The notes beneath the pieces were generated by a model. The model saw nothing but the letters and a program-made list of their open reading frames with translations. It was not told where the DNA came from and searched no databases. Positions 52,736-63,372 of a stretch of 64,000 nucleotides of DNA are shown piece by piece. The stretch's first letter is position 1. Every line of letters starts with the position of its first letter. This stretch comes from JBBQZO01 sp038207625 (GTDB lineage: Bacteria > Pseudomonadota > Gammaproteobacteria > Burkholderiales > Burkholderiaceae_D). Made by a program: the position numbers and the translations under genes. The stretch covers positions 1 to 64,000 of the forward strand of contig JBBQZO010000024.1 in assembly GCA_038207625.1 (NCBI GenBank). Direction: 5' to 3'.

Positions 52736-53221
52736 ATGCACAGCGATTCGTTACCGCCAGCCCCCCACGCCCATGCGCCGGACACGGTTTTCGTCAAGAC
52801 TGACAAGGGCCGCGATGAGATCAGCAAACGCAGCGCCGCGCTCAGCGCCAAGCAGCGCAGTGTGTTGATCATGCTCGATGGGGTCAAGCCCCTGCACACG
52901 CTCAGCACGGCCTTGTCCAAGGACGAACTGATGCTTATTATTGGCTTCTTGAGCGAGCAACAATTCGTCACCGCGCGACCGATGCCCGCCAGCGTGCCCG
53001 CACGCCCGAAAGCACCCGGCCTGCGTTCGGCGGCGCCAAAACTGGTAGCCAAACCGGCCGAGGATGCGCCTTACCCGTCGTCGGACAGTCTGGCTGAGCT
53101 GTATCACCGCAAGGCCGAGCTGACGGTGGTGCCGGCAGCGCCGGCTGAACCGCCTGAGCCGGCTGACAATATGTCGAGCGCCTACAATCTGAAGATCAAG
53201 TACCTGGAACAGAGCCGCTAA
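52736..53221 (+). CDS. Conserved hypothetical protein
   Basis: 161 residues. N-terminal ~80 residues contain FVKTDKGRDEISKRSAALSAKQRSVLIMLDGVKPLHTLS, which looks like a small winged-helix-like module. A Pro/Ala-rich C-terminal half ends MSSAYNLKIKYLEQSR. No signal or membrane segment. I do not recognise it. It lies downstream of an AT-rich stretch (52624-52660) with its own likely promoter. Confidence 0.65.
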   Translation: MHSDSLPPAPHAHAPDTVFVKTDKGRDEISKRSAALSAKQRSVLIMLDGVKPLHTLSTALSKDELMLIIGFLSEQQFVTARPMPASVPARPKAPGLRSAAPKLVAKPAEDAPYPSSDSLAELYHRKAELTVVPAAPAEPPEPADNMSSAYNLKIKYLEQSR

Positions 53222-53364
53222 GCAGGTTCGACAGGGATGCTGCGGGTATGCGGACGCAACACTGACTGCGCGGCGCCGCATAGAGACGCGGTGTAACAGC
53301 ACCTCCTGCCTCGACCACGCACCCAGCCCGCGCGGCGCCAACGATGGCGACGCCGGTTCAACGC

Positions 53365-53838
53365 TTAGTCGTGCTTGTCGTGTTTGTCGTGTTTGTCATG
53401 CTTGTCGTGACCGTGACCGCGGTCGTGGTCATCATCGCCACGGTCATGGCCGCGATCGCCATGGTCACGTCCATGTTCCTGCTCGCGCTCATAATGGCGA
53501 CGCGACTCTTCCCGGTAATGCGTCGAATACACGTCGTTATACCAACGGTCATTGACGAAGTACACTTGCTGACCGCAGGCGTTATAGGCGCGGCAATGCT
53601 TATCCCAGTGTTTCATGTGGCCCGGCGGCACGCGCAGGTAGATCGGGCGGCCGATGACACGGGTCGGGCGTTCGATGATCACCGGTTCGGCGTACACCAC
53701 CGTCGGCTGGGGAAAGGCGCCAATATCGATACGGCCATAAAAATTCGGCTGACCGATCGACACGCTGACGTTGGTGCTACCAGCCATCACGGGAGCGGCG
53801 GCGGCAAATAGGGTTGCTGCGAATACTAGGGCTTTCAT
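53365..53838 (-). CDS. Secreted protein with His/Asp/Lys repeat tail
   Basis: 157 residues from the ATG at 53838 (Shine-Dalgarno AGAGG); an in-frame TTG lies six bases upstream. Signal peptide ending APVMAG. The core has IYLRVPPGHMKHWDKHCRAYNACGQQVYFV with two Cys. The tail is REESRRHYEREQEHGRDHGDRG, then a DD-H-D run, ending in KHD repeated four times. The His/Asp tail could bind divalent metals. Family role unknown. Confidence 0.65.
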   Translation of the reverse strand: MKALVFAATLFAAAAPVMAGSTNVSVSIGQPNFYGRIDIGAFPQPTVVYAEPVIIERPTRVIGRPIYLRVPPGHMKHWDKHCRAYNACGQQVYFVNDRWYNDVYSTHYREESRRHYEREQEHGRDHGDRGHDRGDDDHDRGHGHDKHDKHDKHDKHD

Positions 53839-53976
53839 GTTCAAACCTCTTTCAGTGGACTGCGGCGAGACGGCACGTATCGCATATGGACATGGCCAGT
53901 ATAGCCAATCGTGCCCAGCAGTATGTACGCTGGCGCACGATCGGCCCCGCTTGCCAGGCCCGTCGCGTGCAGCGCT

Positions 53977-54738
53977 CTACCAGAGCTTGGCCAGCGGAAT
54001 GACCACGCCGCTGAACACCGACCAGTCGGTCGATGCCGCGTTCAGGCCATGCGCGACGCCAAAGTCGATCGTCAGCCGTTTGCTGGGACTGTAGCCGGCC
54101 GCCAGCAGCACTTGCGCCGTGCTGGCCGTGCCGTCGCGCCGGGTGCCCGACAATTCCGCCGTCACGCCCCACTGCTCGGACAGCGGCGTCGAGAACGATG
54201 CCGACAGCCCCGTCTGAACGCGTCCGGTGTCGGGCTCGAGCGCGCCCAGCCGGGTGACATTGGCGTTCGCATCCATATGCACTTTGCCCAGATCGCGGCT
54301 GTAGATGGTGTTGAGCGTGTAGTCGGCCTTGCCGCTGCCGATCGCGTCCTTGGCCGTGGGCAGTTTGGCGCCCAGCTCGATGCCGAACGCCGTCTCCGGG
54401 TCCAGCACGAAGGCGCGCTTGAGCACCAGATTGCCATCGCCCACGCCGTGCGCGCGCGCACCGGCGTCATCGTGCGCCGACACATACGCCTCGCCGCCCA
54501 ACAACAGCGCCCACTGTTCATTGAACGCCAGTTTGAACAGGAACGGCAGGCTGTCGCGGCGCGCGCCGTCCGAACGGCTGCCCAGCACGCCGATCTCGAA
54601 CTCCAGCTGGCCGGCGGCGGACAGCTGGGCCGGGCTCGATACCGATGGGCGGTACGGCGTCACGGCCGGCTCGTCGGCCTGCGCCGTCAGTGAAATCGAT
54701 GCCAGCAACAGCAGGCAGCTCGGGGTCGATAAACGCAT
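53977..54738 (-). CDS. Outer-membrane protein of the phenol-pathway (MetA-like) type
   Basis: 253 residues, signal peptide ending AQA. Alternating strands, repeated AELSG and NTIYSRDLGKVH segments, and terminal Trp (VVIPLAKLW). This fits the putative MetA-pathway outer-membrane protein family (PF13557-like) or a related barrel. No clear role. 66 bases downstream (on the same strand) of the LytTR regulator gene. Confidence 0.7.
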   Translation of the reverse strand: MRLSTPSCLLLLASISLTAQADEPAVTPYRPSVSSPAQLSAAGQLEFEIGVLGSRSDGARRDSLPFLFKLAFNEQWALLLGGEAYVSAHDDAGARAHGVGDGNLVLKRAFVLDPETAFGIELGAKLPTAKDAIGSGKADYTLNTIYSRDLGKVHMDANANVTRLGALEPDTGRVQTGLSASFSTPLSEQWGVTAELSGTRRDGTASTAQVLLAAGYSPSKRLTIDFGVAHGLNAASTDWSVFSGVVIPLAKLW

Positions 54739-54804
54739 AATATCCTCGTCGTGGTCGCAAGCATCAGCTTGCCAAAACGTGCATTGTAAGCCGGCGCGCG
54801 TCCA

Positions 54805-55581
54805 CTACATGTTGCGAAACAGCGACATGAACGGCTGACTGACCGACAAGGTCTCGGGCCGCGTCTTCAGACGCACCAGCCCTTTGCCAAATTCGTCGCG
54901 CGAAATGGCCGCGATCGCTCTCAGGTTGACGATCGTTGAACGGTGGATCTGCTTGAACACCGTCGGGTCGAGCACGTCGAGCAGCTCGCGGATGGGCTTG
55001 CGCAGCAGCGCCTCGCCCTCGGCCGTCATCACCACCGTATATTTGCTGTCGGACTGAAAATAGGCGACGTCCTCGACCATGATCAGGCGCGTTTCCTGGC
55101 CGGCGCTGGCGGTGATCCACACCAGCGGCGGCGCCTTGCTGGTATGGGGCAGCACGCCGGCCAGGCCCTGCAGCAGCGCGGCCAGTGCGTCGGCATCGGC
55201 CGGTCCCCGCGCCACGCGTGTCGTCAGGCGTCGCACGGTGCCCACCAGGCGCTCGCGCGTGACCGGTTTCAACAGGTAGTCCACCGCGCCGCGCTCGAAG
55301 GCGTCGATGGCGTACTGGTCGTAGGCCGTCACGAACACGATCTGGGTGCGCGGACTGGCCTCGGCCAGCGCTGCAGCCACCTCCAGGCCACTCAGGCCGG
55401 GCATGCGAATGTCCAGAAACGCCACGTCCGGCTGATGCGCGGCGATCGCTTCGAGCGCGCTGCCGCCATCGTCGCAGGCAGCGAGCACCTGCAGCTGCGG
55501 CCAGACCTCGGCCAGCAAGTCAACCAGCGCGTCGCGCAGCAGCGTCTCGTCTTCGGCAATCACACAGTTAAGCGCCGACAT
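54805..55581 (-). CDS. LytTR-family response regulator
   Basis: 258 residues. Receiver domain with AEDE and phospho-Asp57 (FLDIRMPGLSG), then VTAYDQYAIDAFERGAVDYLLKP. C-terminal LytTR DNA-binding domain: VEDVAYFQSDSKYTVVMTAEG and FKQIHRSTIVNLRAI. Start ATG at 55581 overlaps the kinase gene 3' end by 14 bases, so they are coupled. No target is identifiable. Confidence 0.93.
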   Translation of the reverse strand: MSALNCVIAEDETLLRDALVDLLAEVWPQLQVLAACDDGGSALEAIAAHQPDVAFLDIRMPGLSGLEVAAALAEASPRTQIVFVTAYDQYAIDAFERGAVDYLLKPVTRERLVGTVRRLTTRVARGPADADALAALLQGLAGVLPHTSKAPPLVWITASAGQETRLIMVEDVAYFQSDSKYTVVMTAEGEALLRKPIRELLDVLDPTVFKQIHRSTIVNLRAIAAISRDEFGKGLVRLKTRPETLSVSQPFMSLFRNM

Positions 55582-56839
55582 GCTGGCCGTCCTTGCGTGC
55601 GCTGCTTGGCACGGTGATGGTGGCCGCCACCCCGCTGGGAAAATTGGCGACGATCACGAAGCTGGCCGCCGTGCCGTACGCCAGGCGCAGCCGTTCGCGC
55701 ACGTTGCGCAAACCGATGCCAGTGCCGCCGCCATCGGCGCTAAAGCCGCGCCCGTCGTCGGCCACCGTGACCGCCAGCGCCCCGCCCTGCTCGCGCGCCA
55801 GGATCCATACCGTGCCGCCGCCCGGTTTCGGCTCGAGCCCGTGCTTGATGGCATTTTCCACCAGCGTTTGCAGCATCATCGCCGGGAACAGCTGCGACTT
55901 GAAGGCGTCGGCCACGTCGACCTGCAAGGCCAGCCGCGCGCCCATCCGGATGCGCAGGATGTCCAGGTAGGCCTGGGCGCGTTCCAGCTCCACGCCCAGC
56001 GTCGACAAGGCGTCGTCGGTGCGCGGCAGCGAGTGGCGCAAATAGGTAATCAGGTTGCCCAGCATCTGGTCGGCGCGCGCCGGATCGCTGCGCGTGAGAA
56101 TCTGCGCACTGGCCAGGGTGTTGTACAAAAAATGTGGTTCCACTTGGGCATGCAGCAAGCTCAACTTGGCAACCGTCAGCTCCTTCTCCGTCACCGTCTG
56201 TTGCGCGGCCACCTGTTCGCTGCGGCGCCGCTCGGCCACCCGGCGCGTGATGGCGCGCACGATCGCTTCGGCGTTCTCCAGATTGGTACCGTCGTCCACC
56301 AGCAGCGCGTCGCTCCAGGCGGCGCGCTCGGGCTCGCAGATCAGCGTGACGCTGCCGGCCTCGCCGTTGGGCGTGACGGTAGCCAGGATCTGATTGCGGC
56401 TGGCACCAAACAGCGCGGCCAACGTGAAGCGCGCCGGCGTCGCGCTGGTGTAGGGATCGATGCGCCTCACCTTGGCGCGCACTTGCAGGCTGTCGCGCGC
56501 GCTGCTGACGTCTTCGCTGCCGGGCAACTCGCGGATCGCCGCGTCGATCAAGTCGAACGCCTCGCCCGCTTCGAACGGGATCTCGATCTGGCGCCGCTGG
56601 CGGTTGGCGATGGCGCTGCGATTGACGCTGCCGGCGATCAGGCGGACCCGGCGCAGGTGCGAAAACGCGCCGCTGAGCACGGCACTGGCCAACAGCAGGC
56701 CGGACAGGAAGATCAGTCCCTCAAGCGGCTGTTTCGATTGGCCAGGTAGCAGCAATTCGACAAAGCTGATCGTGACGACAGCAAACACCAGCATCCAGGC
56801 CAGCGCGATGCGGATGATAAAAAATAGACTGGTGATCAT
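55568..56839 (-). CDS. LytS/AlgZ-type sensor histidine kinase
   Basis: 423 residues from the ATG at 56839 (Shine-Dalgarno GAGGA). Two membrane helices (about 4-25 and 36-58). A cytoplasmic domain of ~150 residues follows without a recognised name. His_kinase domain with HAQVEPHFLYNTLASAQIL (phospho-His), then HATPase_c with LVENAIKHGLEP, DDGRGF and GTGIGLRNVRERL. Cognate of the LytTR regulator downstream. Confidence 0.92.
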   Translation of the reverse strand: MITSLFFIIRIALAWMLVFAVVTISFVELLLPGQSKQPLEGLIFLSGLLLASAVLSGAFSHLRRVRLIAGSVNRSAIANRQRRQIEIPFEAGEAFDLIDAAIRELPGSEDVSSARDSLQVRAKVRRIDPYTSATPARFTLAALFGASRNQILATVTPNGEAGSVTLICEPERAAWSDALLVDDGTNLENAEAIVRAITRRVAERRRSEQVAAQQTVTEKELTVAKLSLLHAQVEPHFLYNTLASAQILTRSDPARADQMLGNLITYLRHSLPRTDDALSTLGVELERAQAYLDILRIRMGARLALQVDVADAFKSQLFPAMMLQTLVENAIKHGLEPKPGGGTVWILAREQGGALAVTVADDGRGFSADGGGTGIGLRNVRERLRLAYGTAASFVIVANFPSGVAATITVPSSARKDGQHVGA

Positions 56840-57123
56840 GATAGGTTCCTCTTCGGTGGGCTTGGGTGAAAGATAGCAAGCACCAACCGGTACGCGCCGT
56901 ATTATCCGATGGAACCGGGAAAGTAGCGATAGAACCGGCAATAAACCCGACCTGGCCTAGCGTTTTGCGTTTTGATTTGCGTGCCCGCCGTCGCCGCAGC
57001 GCCATCGGGCGCCGCTGATACGGCTCAGGCATCGCGACGCAGCAGGTCGAACCAAGCTTTCAAAATAACATCTCACCATTATCTCCGTCCCACGATGCTG
57101 CGGGCGGCCTTGATCAGTCCTTG

Positions 57124-57156
57124 GGCCCGCTTGTGCGGGCGACGGTGGGGGGGGGG
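57124..57156 (+). repeat. Hairpin followed by G10 tract just before a start codon
   Basis: GCCCGC / GCGGGC hairpin (TTGT loop) at about 57125-57140, then ten G (57147-57156), then AATG. The G-run is the only Shine-Dalgarno-like element for the gene at 57158. Length changes in such runs alter initiation. The remaining 56840-57120 is a non-coding gap with no feature I could define. Confidence 0.7.
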
Positions 57157-57157
57157 A

Positions 57158-58435
57158 ATGGTGAAAGATTTGGACAGCAATTCCGACGGTGCGCAGCCAT
57201 CGACGCCACCGGCGGGCGACGCCGACGACGCGCTCGAGCAGGAAATCATCAACACCATCTGGCATCACCGCCGCAAGGTCTGGCTATTCGGTGGCATCAC
57301 GCTCAGTCTGGGATTGTGCGCGATCGTCGCCTCGCACGCGGCGCTCATCACCGAAGCGGACCACGACGTGCGCGAAATCGTGCGCGACTTGGGTATCGCC
57401 CTGATCGTCTCGGCGCTGGTTGGCATCTTCTACGATTTTTTCAACGCACAAGCCGGTATCACGGCTGAAAAATTCAGGATGGAGCAAAACACAAAAAGAC
57501 TGATCGCCACCGGGCGCGAGGTGCGCCATCTGCTTGATGAATATGCGATCGACCGACGCTCCGTCAACCTGATCCGGCGCTGGCTGGTGCGGCTGCTCAA
57601 TCCGCAACTGCACGCGCAGACCATCGACGGACTGGAACGCGTGCTCACCGAAATTCACGCCATCAACCTCCTGAAACACAAGCTCGACGACAAGAACCAC
57701 CAGCCATGCAAGGAACCGGAAGAGTACATCCGGTGGTTGTCCTGGATCATCACCTCGTATGTCGTTCCGGCCGCTGTCGCCACCCGCTCCATTTTGGAAG
57801 GACTGATCGACGGCAACGACGATATCGCCGTGTCGGTGCCGGATTACTTTCCGCCCGAGCGGCGCGATATCACCTTGCAATTGTTGGCCGCGCAAATGCG
57901 CGCGATGAGCGCGGGCGACGCGTACGACGCGATCTCCAACGTCTGGCTGTACGCCAGCATCAAGGATGGCTTCCATGCATCGACCCACGATGCGCTCGGG
58001 CGCGGACTGAAAATACGCAGAATCTACAACCTGTGCTATCGCTCGGACGACATGCGCAACGAGATCGATTTCCATGCCGCCGTGGAGCTGGCCGTCAGGC
58101 AGGCGCGCCAGTTCCACGAAAAGAATTTCGAAGTGCGCTACCTGACCAACGAGATCGTCAATCGGCTCGACATCCGAAAACTCAACAGTCTGGGCATCGA
58201 TGATCGCGACAGCCTGCGCTCGATGTATGTCGGCCACTATTACCAGGTCAAGAACGGCAAGATGCTGCGCTTCGCGCCCCGACTGGCCAATATGTCGGGG
58301 ATCGGTGTCAAAGTCTACTCGACGACGAGCGAGGTCGGCGATTGCGACGGTTGCGGACAGTTGTTCGAATTCATTTGGCAGCAGTGCACCGGCGAGCCGC
58401 CGGCACAACACACGCGCGGGCCGGATCGCAGCTGA
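57158..58435 (+). CDS. Two-TM membrane protein with large cytoplasmic domain, unrecognised
   Basis: 425 residues from the ATG at 57158. An acidic 37-residue N-terminus is followed by two helices (VWLFGGITLSLGLCAIVASH and LGIALIVSALVGIFYDFF). The C-terminal ~310 residues are cytoplasmic, with SIKDGFHASTHDALGRGLKIRRIYNL resembling the strand-helix-strand of PLD-like or regulatory folds, and a C-terminal Cys cluster DCDGCGQLF. I do not recognise the family. No neighbours on its strand; defence or stress sensing would be a guess. Confidence 0.65.
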   Translation: MVKDLDSNSDGAQPSTPPAGDADDALEQEIINTIWHHRRKVWLFGGITLSLGLCAIVASHAALITEADHDVREIVRDLGIALIVSALVGIFYDFFNAQAGITAEKFRMEQNTKRLIATGREVRHLLDEYAIDRRSVNLIRRWLVRLLNPQLHAQTIDGLERVLTEIHAINLLKHKLDDKNHQPCKEPEEYIRWLSWIITSYVVPAAVATRSILEGLIDGNDDIAVSVPDYFPPERRDITLQLLAAQMRAMSAGDAYDAISNVWLYASIKDGFHASTHDALGRGLKIRRIYNLCYRSDDMRNEIDFHAAVELAVRQARQFHEKNFEVRYLTNEIVNRLDIRKLNSLGIDDRDSLRSMYVGHYYQVKNGKMLRFAPRLANMSGIGVKVYSTTSEVGDCDGCGQLFEFIWQQCTGEPPAQHTRGPDRS

Positions 58436-58471
58436 TGCGGCGGCGCAGGCGGCGCCATGGCGCCATGGCGC

Positions 58472-58498
58472 AAAAAAAACCGCTGACATCAGCGGTTT
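58472..58498 (-). terminator. Terminator of dadA
   Basis: AAACCGCTG / CAGCGGTTT with a four-base loop, flanked by an eight-A run so that the minus strand reads into eight T. A 14-base palindrome GGCGCCATGGCGCC lies just beyond it (58451-58464). Confidence 0.85.
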
Positions 58499-58519
58499 GT
58501 ATGCGCGACAGGGCGGCGC

Positions 58520-59809
58520 TTAGGCGTCGGCGTACTGCAGGCGCGGGCTGCGCTGCTCGGCCATATAGCGGCTAACCGACAAGTCCTCGGCGCGGATGGC
58601 GGGGTTCTTGCCGGACATGACGTCGGCGAGCATCTGCGCCGAACCGCAGGACATGGTCCAGCCCAGCGTGCCGTGGCCGGTGTTGAGGTAAAGATTGCGC
58701 AAGGGCGTGCGGCCGACGATCGGCGTGCCGTCCGGCGTCATCGGACGCAAACCGGTCCAGAACGACGCTTGCGCCGTGTCGCCGGCGCCCGGGAACAAGT
58801 CGTTGACCACCATTTCCAGCGTGGCGCGGCGGCGCGGATTGAGGCGCGTGTCGAAACCGGCGATCTCGGCCATGCCGCCCACCCGGATCCGGTCATCAAA
58901 CCGGGTCACGGCGATCTTGTAGGTTTCGTCCAGAATGGTCGAGGTCGGGGCCGCCTTGGCGTTCACGATGGGCACCGTGATCGAATAGCCTTTCAATGGG
59001 TAGACGGGAATGGCGACCACGGACTTGAGCAACGTCGTCGAATACGCGCCCAGCGCCACCACGTAGGCGTCGCCTTGCACCAGCTCGGTACCGCAGGTAA
59101 CGCCGGCGATCGCATCGCCGGCCGTCACCAAACTGTCGATCGAGACGTTGTAGCGGAACTTGACGCCCAACGCGCTGGCCATCTCGGCCAGGCGAGTGGT
59201 AAACAACTGGCAGTCGCCCGTCTCGTCGTTAGGCAGGCGCAGACTGCCCACCAGCTTGTCCTTGACGGCGGCCAGCGCCGGCTCGGCGCGCGCCAGTTCG
59301 TCGCGCGTGAGCAGCTCATAAGGCACGCCCGAATCCTTGAGCACCTGAATGTCCTTGGCGGCATCGGCAAACTGCTTCTCGGTGCGGAACAACTGCATCG
59401 TGCCCTTCTGGCGTCCTTCGTAACTGATACCGGCTTCGGCGCGCAGCGTCTTAAAGCAGTCGCGGCTATATTCGGCAAGGCGTACCATACGTTCTTTATT
59501 GACCGCGTAACGGTCCGGCGTGCAGTTGCGCAGCATTTGCCACATCCATTGCAGCTGGAACAGCGAGCCGTCGGGCGTGATCGACAGCGGCGCATGGCGC
59601 TGCATCATCCATTTGACAGCCTTCAAAGGGATGCCGGGCGCGGCCCACGGCGAGGCGTAGCCGGGCGAGATCTGCCCTGCGTTGGCAAAACTCGTTTCCA
59701 GGCCGGGACCGGGCTGGCGATCGAGCACCGTCACATCGTGACCCGCCTTGGCCAGATAATAGGCACTGGTTACACCGATGACGCCACTACCGAGAATCAC
59801 AATACGCAT
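58520..59809 (-). CDS. dadA: D-amino acid dehydrogenase small subunit
   Basis: FAD-dependent deamination of D-alanine and other D-amino acids at the inner membrane. 429 residues. N-terminal FAD motif GSGVIGVTSAYYLAKAGHDVTVLDRQ begins MRIVILGSGVIG, followed by ETSFANAGQISPGYASPWAAPG and the C-terminal WTGLRPMTPDGTPIVGRT. The ATG at 59809 is the family start. Divergent from lrp, the usual regulator. Confidence 0.95.
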   Translation of the reverse strand: MRIVILGSGVIGVTSAYYLAKAGHDVTVLDRQPGPGLETSFANAGQISPGYASPWAAPGIPLKAVKWMMQRHAPLSITPDGSLFQLQWMWQMLRNCTPDRYAVNKERMVRLAEYSRDCFKTLRAEAGISYEGRQKGTMQLFRTEKQFADAAKDIQVLKDSGVPYELLTRDELARAEPALAAVKDKLVGSLRLPNDETGDCQLFTTRLAEMASALGVKFRYNVSIDSLVTAGDAIAGVTCGTELVQGDAYVVALGAYSTTLLKSVVAIPVYPLKGYSITVPIVNAKAAPTSTILDETYKIAVTRFDDRIRVGGMAEIAGFDTRLNPRRRATLEMVVNDLFPGAGDTAQASFWTGLRPMTPDGTPIVGRTPLRNLYLNTGHGTLGWTMSCGSAQMLADVMSGKNPAIRAEDLSVSRYMAEQRSPRLQYADA

Positions 59810-59913
59810 ATATCCCTCGATCAAATTTCAACAGAATGCCAAATTAATCGCTATGATATTGACAAACAGCTAGTTTTTGTTCACGTATAAATTGAATAAA
59901 TCAGGAAAAAATC

Positions 59914-60408
59914 ATGCGAATCGTCAAAGAATCGAGCCGCAGCCTCGATAAGCTCGACCGCGCCATCCTGCGCATCCTGCAGCAGGAGGGACGCTTGTCG
60001 ATGAAAGATCTGGGCGAGCGGGTCGGGCTGTCGATCACCCCCTGCATCGAGCGCGTCAAGCGCATGGAGCGCGACGGCGTCATCACCGGCTACCACGCCA
60101 AGGTCAATCCCGCTTCCTTAGGCGCCAAATTGCTGGTGTTCGTTGAAATCACGCTGAACCAGAAATCGGCTTCGGCATTCGAACAGTTCCGCCGCGAAGT
60201 GCTGCAAATTCCCGAGGTGCAGGAATGCCACCTGGTGTCGGGCGATTTCGATTATCTGATCAAGGCGCGCATCCACGAAATGGCCGAATACCGCAAACTG
60301 CTCGGCGACATGCTGCTGCAACTGCCCGGCGCGGCGCAGTCGAAGAGCTATGTGGTGATGGAGGAGATCAAGGAAACGCTGGCCTTGTCGACCGAGGTGC
60401 TGCAGTAG
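59914..60408 (+). CDS. lrp: Leucine-responsive regulatory protein (Lrp/AsnC)
   Basis: 164 residues. Helix-turn-helix LSMKDLGERVGLSITPCIERVKRME, RAM domain with GAKLLVFVEITLNQ, QECHLVSGDFDYLIKARI. Closer to Lrp than to AsnC by length and by the VQECHLVSGDFDYL stretch. Shine-Dalgarno AGGA, eight bases before the ATG. The 104-base gap to dadA is AT-rich and contains TTGACA at 59859 and TATAAA at 59886 (21 apart, too long for a plain sigma-70 promoter). Confidence 0.92.
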   Translation: MRIVKESSRSLDKLDRAILRILQQEGRLSMKDLGERVGLSITPCIERVKRMERDGVITGYHAKVNPASLGAKLLVFVEITLNQKSASAFEQFRREVLQIPEVQECHLVSGDFDYLIKARIHEMAEYRKLLGDMLLQLPGAAQSKSYVVMEEIKETLALSTEVLQ

Positions 60409-60481
60409 CGCAGTGCGCGGCCCGTCGCGGCGCAGCGGCCCGACAGCGCTCGGCACTGCCACAGCGCGCCAGTGACGCCAG

Positions 60482-60900
60482 TCAGGGCGCGGCCAGATCG
60501 TCCAAAATCGGGCAGTCGGGCCGCGCGTCGCCGTGACAGGCCGACACCAAGGCCTCGAGCGTGCGCCGCATCGCCGCCATCGCCTCGATGCGCTGATCTA
60601 ACTCGACGATGTGGCGGCGCGCCAGCGCACGCACATCCTTGCTGGCGCGCCGGCGGTCCTGCCACAGCGCCAGCAGATCACCGATCTGCTCGAGCGAAAA
60701 GCCCAGCGCGCGCGCCCGATGGATGAACTGCAGCGTGCGCACATCCTGTTCGGTGTACAGGCGGTAGTCGGACTCGGTGCGCAGGGCCGGGCCGGTCAGC
60801 CCGATCGCTTCGTAATGGCGGATCATCTTGGCCGACACGCCGGACGCCTTGGCCGCCTGGCCAATGGTTAGCAGCGTCGGCTGAGGCACCGCGCCGGGCT

Positions 60901-60904
<4 letters not shown>
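60482..60904 (-). CDS. cueR: Copper-responsive MerR-family regulator CueR
   Basis: 140 residues. N-terminal MerR helix-turn-helix (TIGQAAKASGVSAKMIRHYEAIGL), dimerisation helix and C-terminal metal loop CHGDARPDC (two Cys separated by seven residues), as in CueR for Cu(I). It lies at the 3' end of copA with a four-base overlap (ATGA), so the regulator is expressed from the promoter it controls. Confidence 0.92.
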
Positions 60905-63312
<2,408 letters not shown>

Positions 63313-63341
63313 GGCAAGTCCTGTGGTAATGGTATGACGTC

Positions 63342-63372
63342 AGTCTCCACCTTACCATGATGGGAAGGTCAA
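63342..63372 (-). promoter_or_regulatory. CueR-type promoter/operator of copA-cueR
   Basis: On the minus strand TTGACC (-35) is followed by a 19-base spacer carrying ACCTTCCCATCATGGTAAGGT-like dyad arms (ACCTT ... AAGGT), and a weak -10 (GAGACT or AGACTG). The over-long spacer with a central dyad is the MerR/CueR signature. Its -35 overlaps the stop of the upstream gene. Confidence 0.65.
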
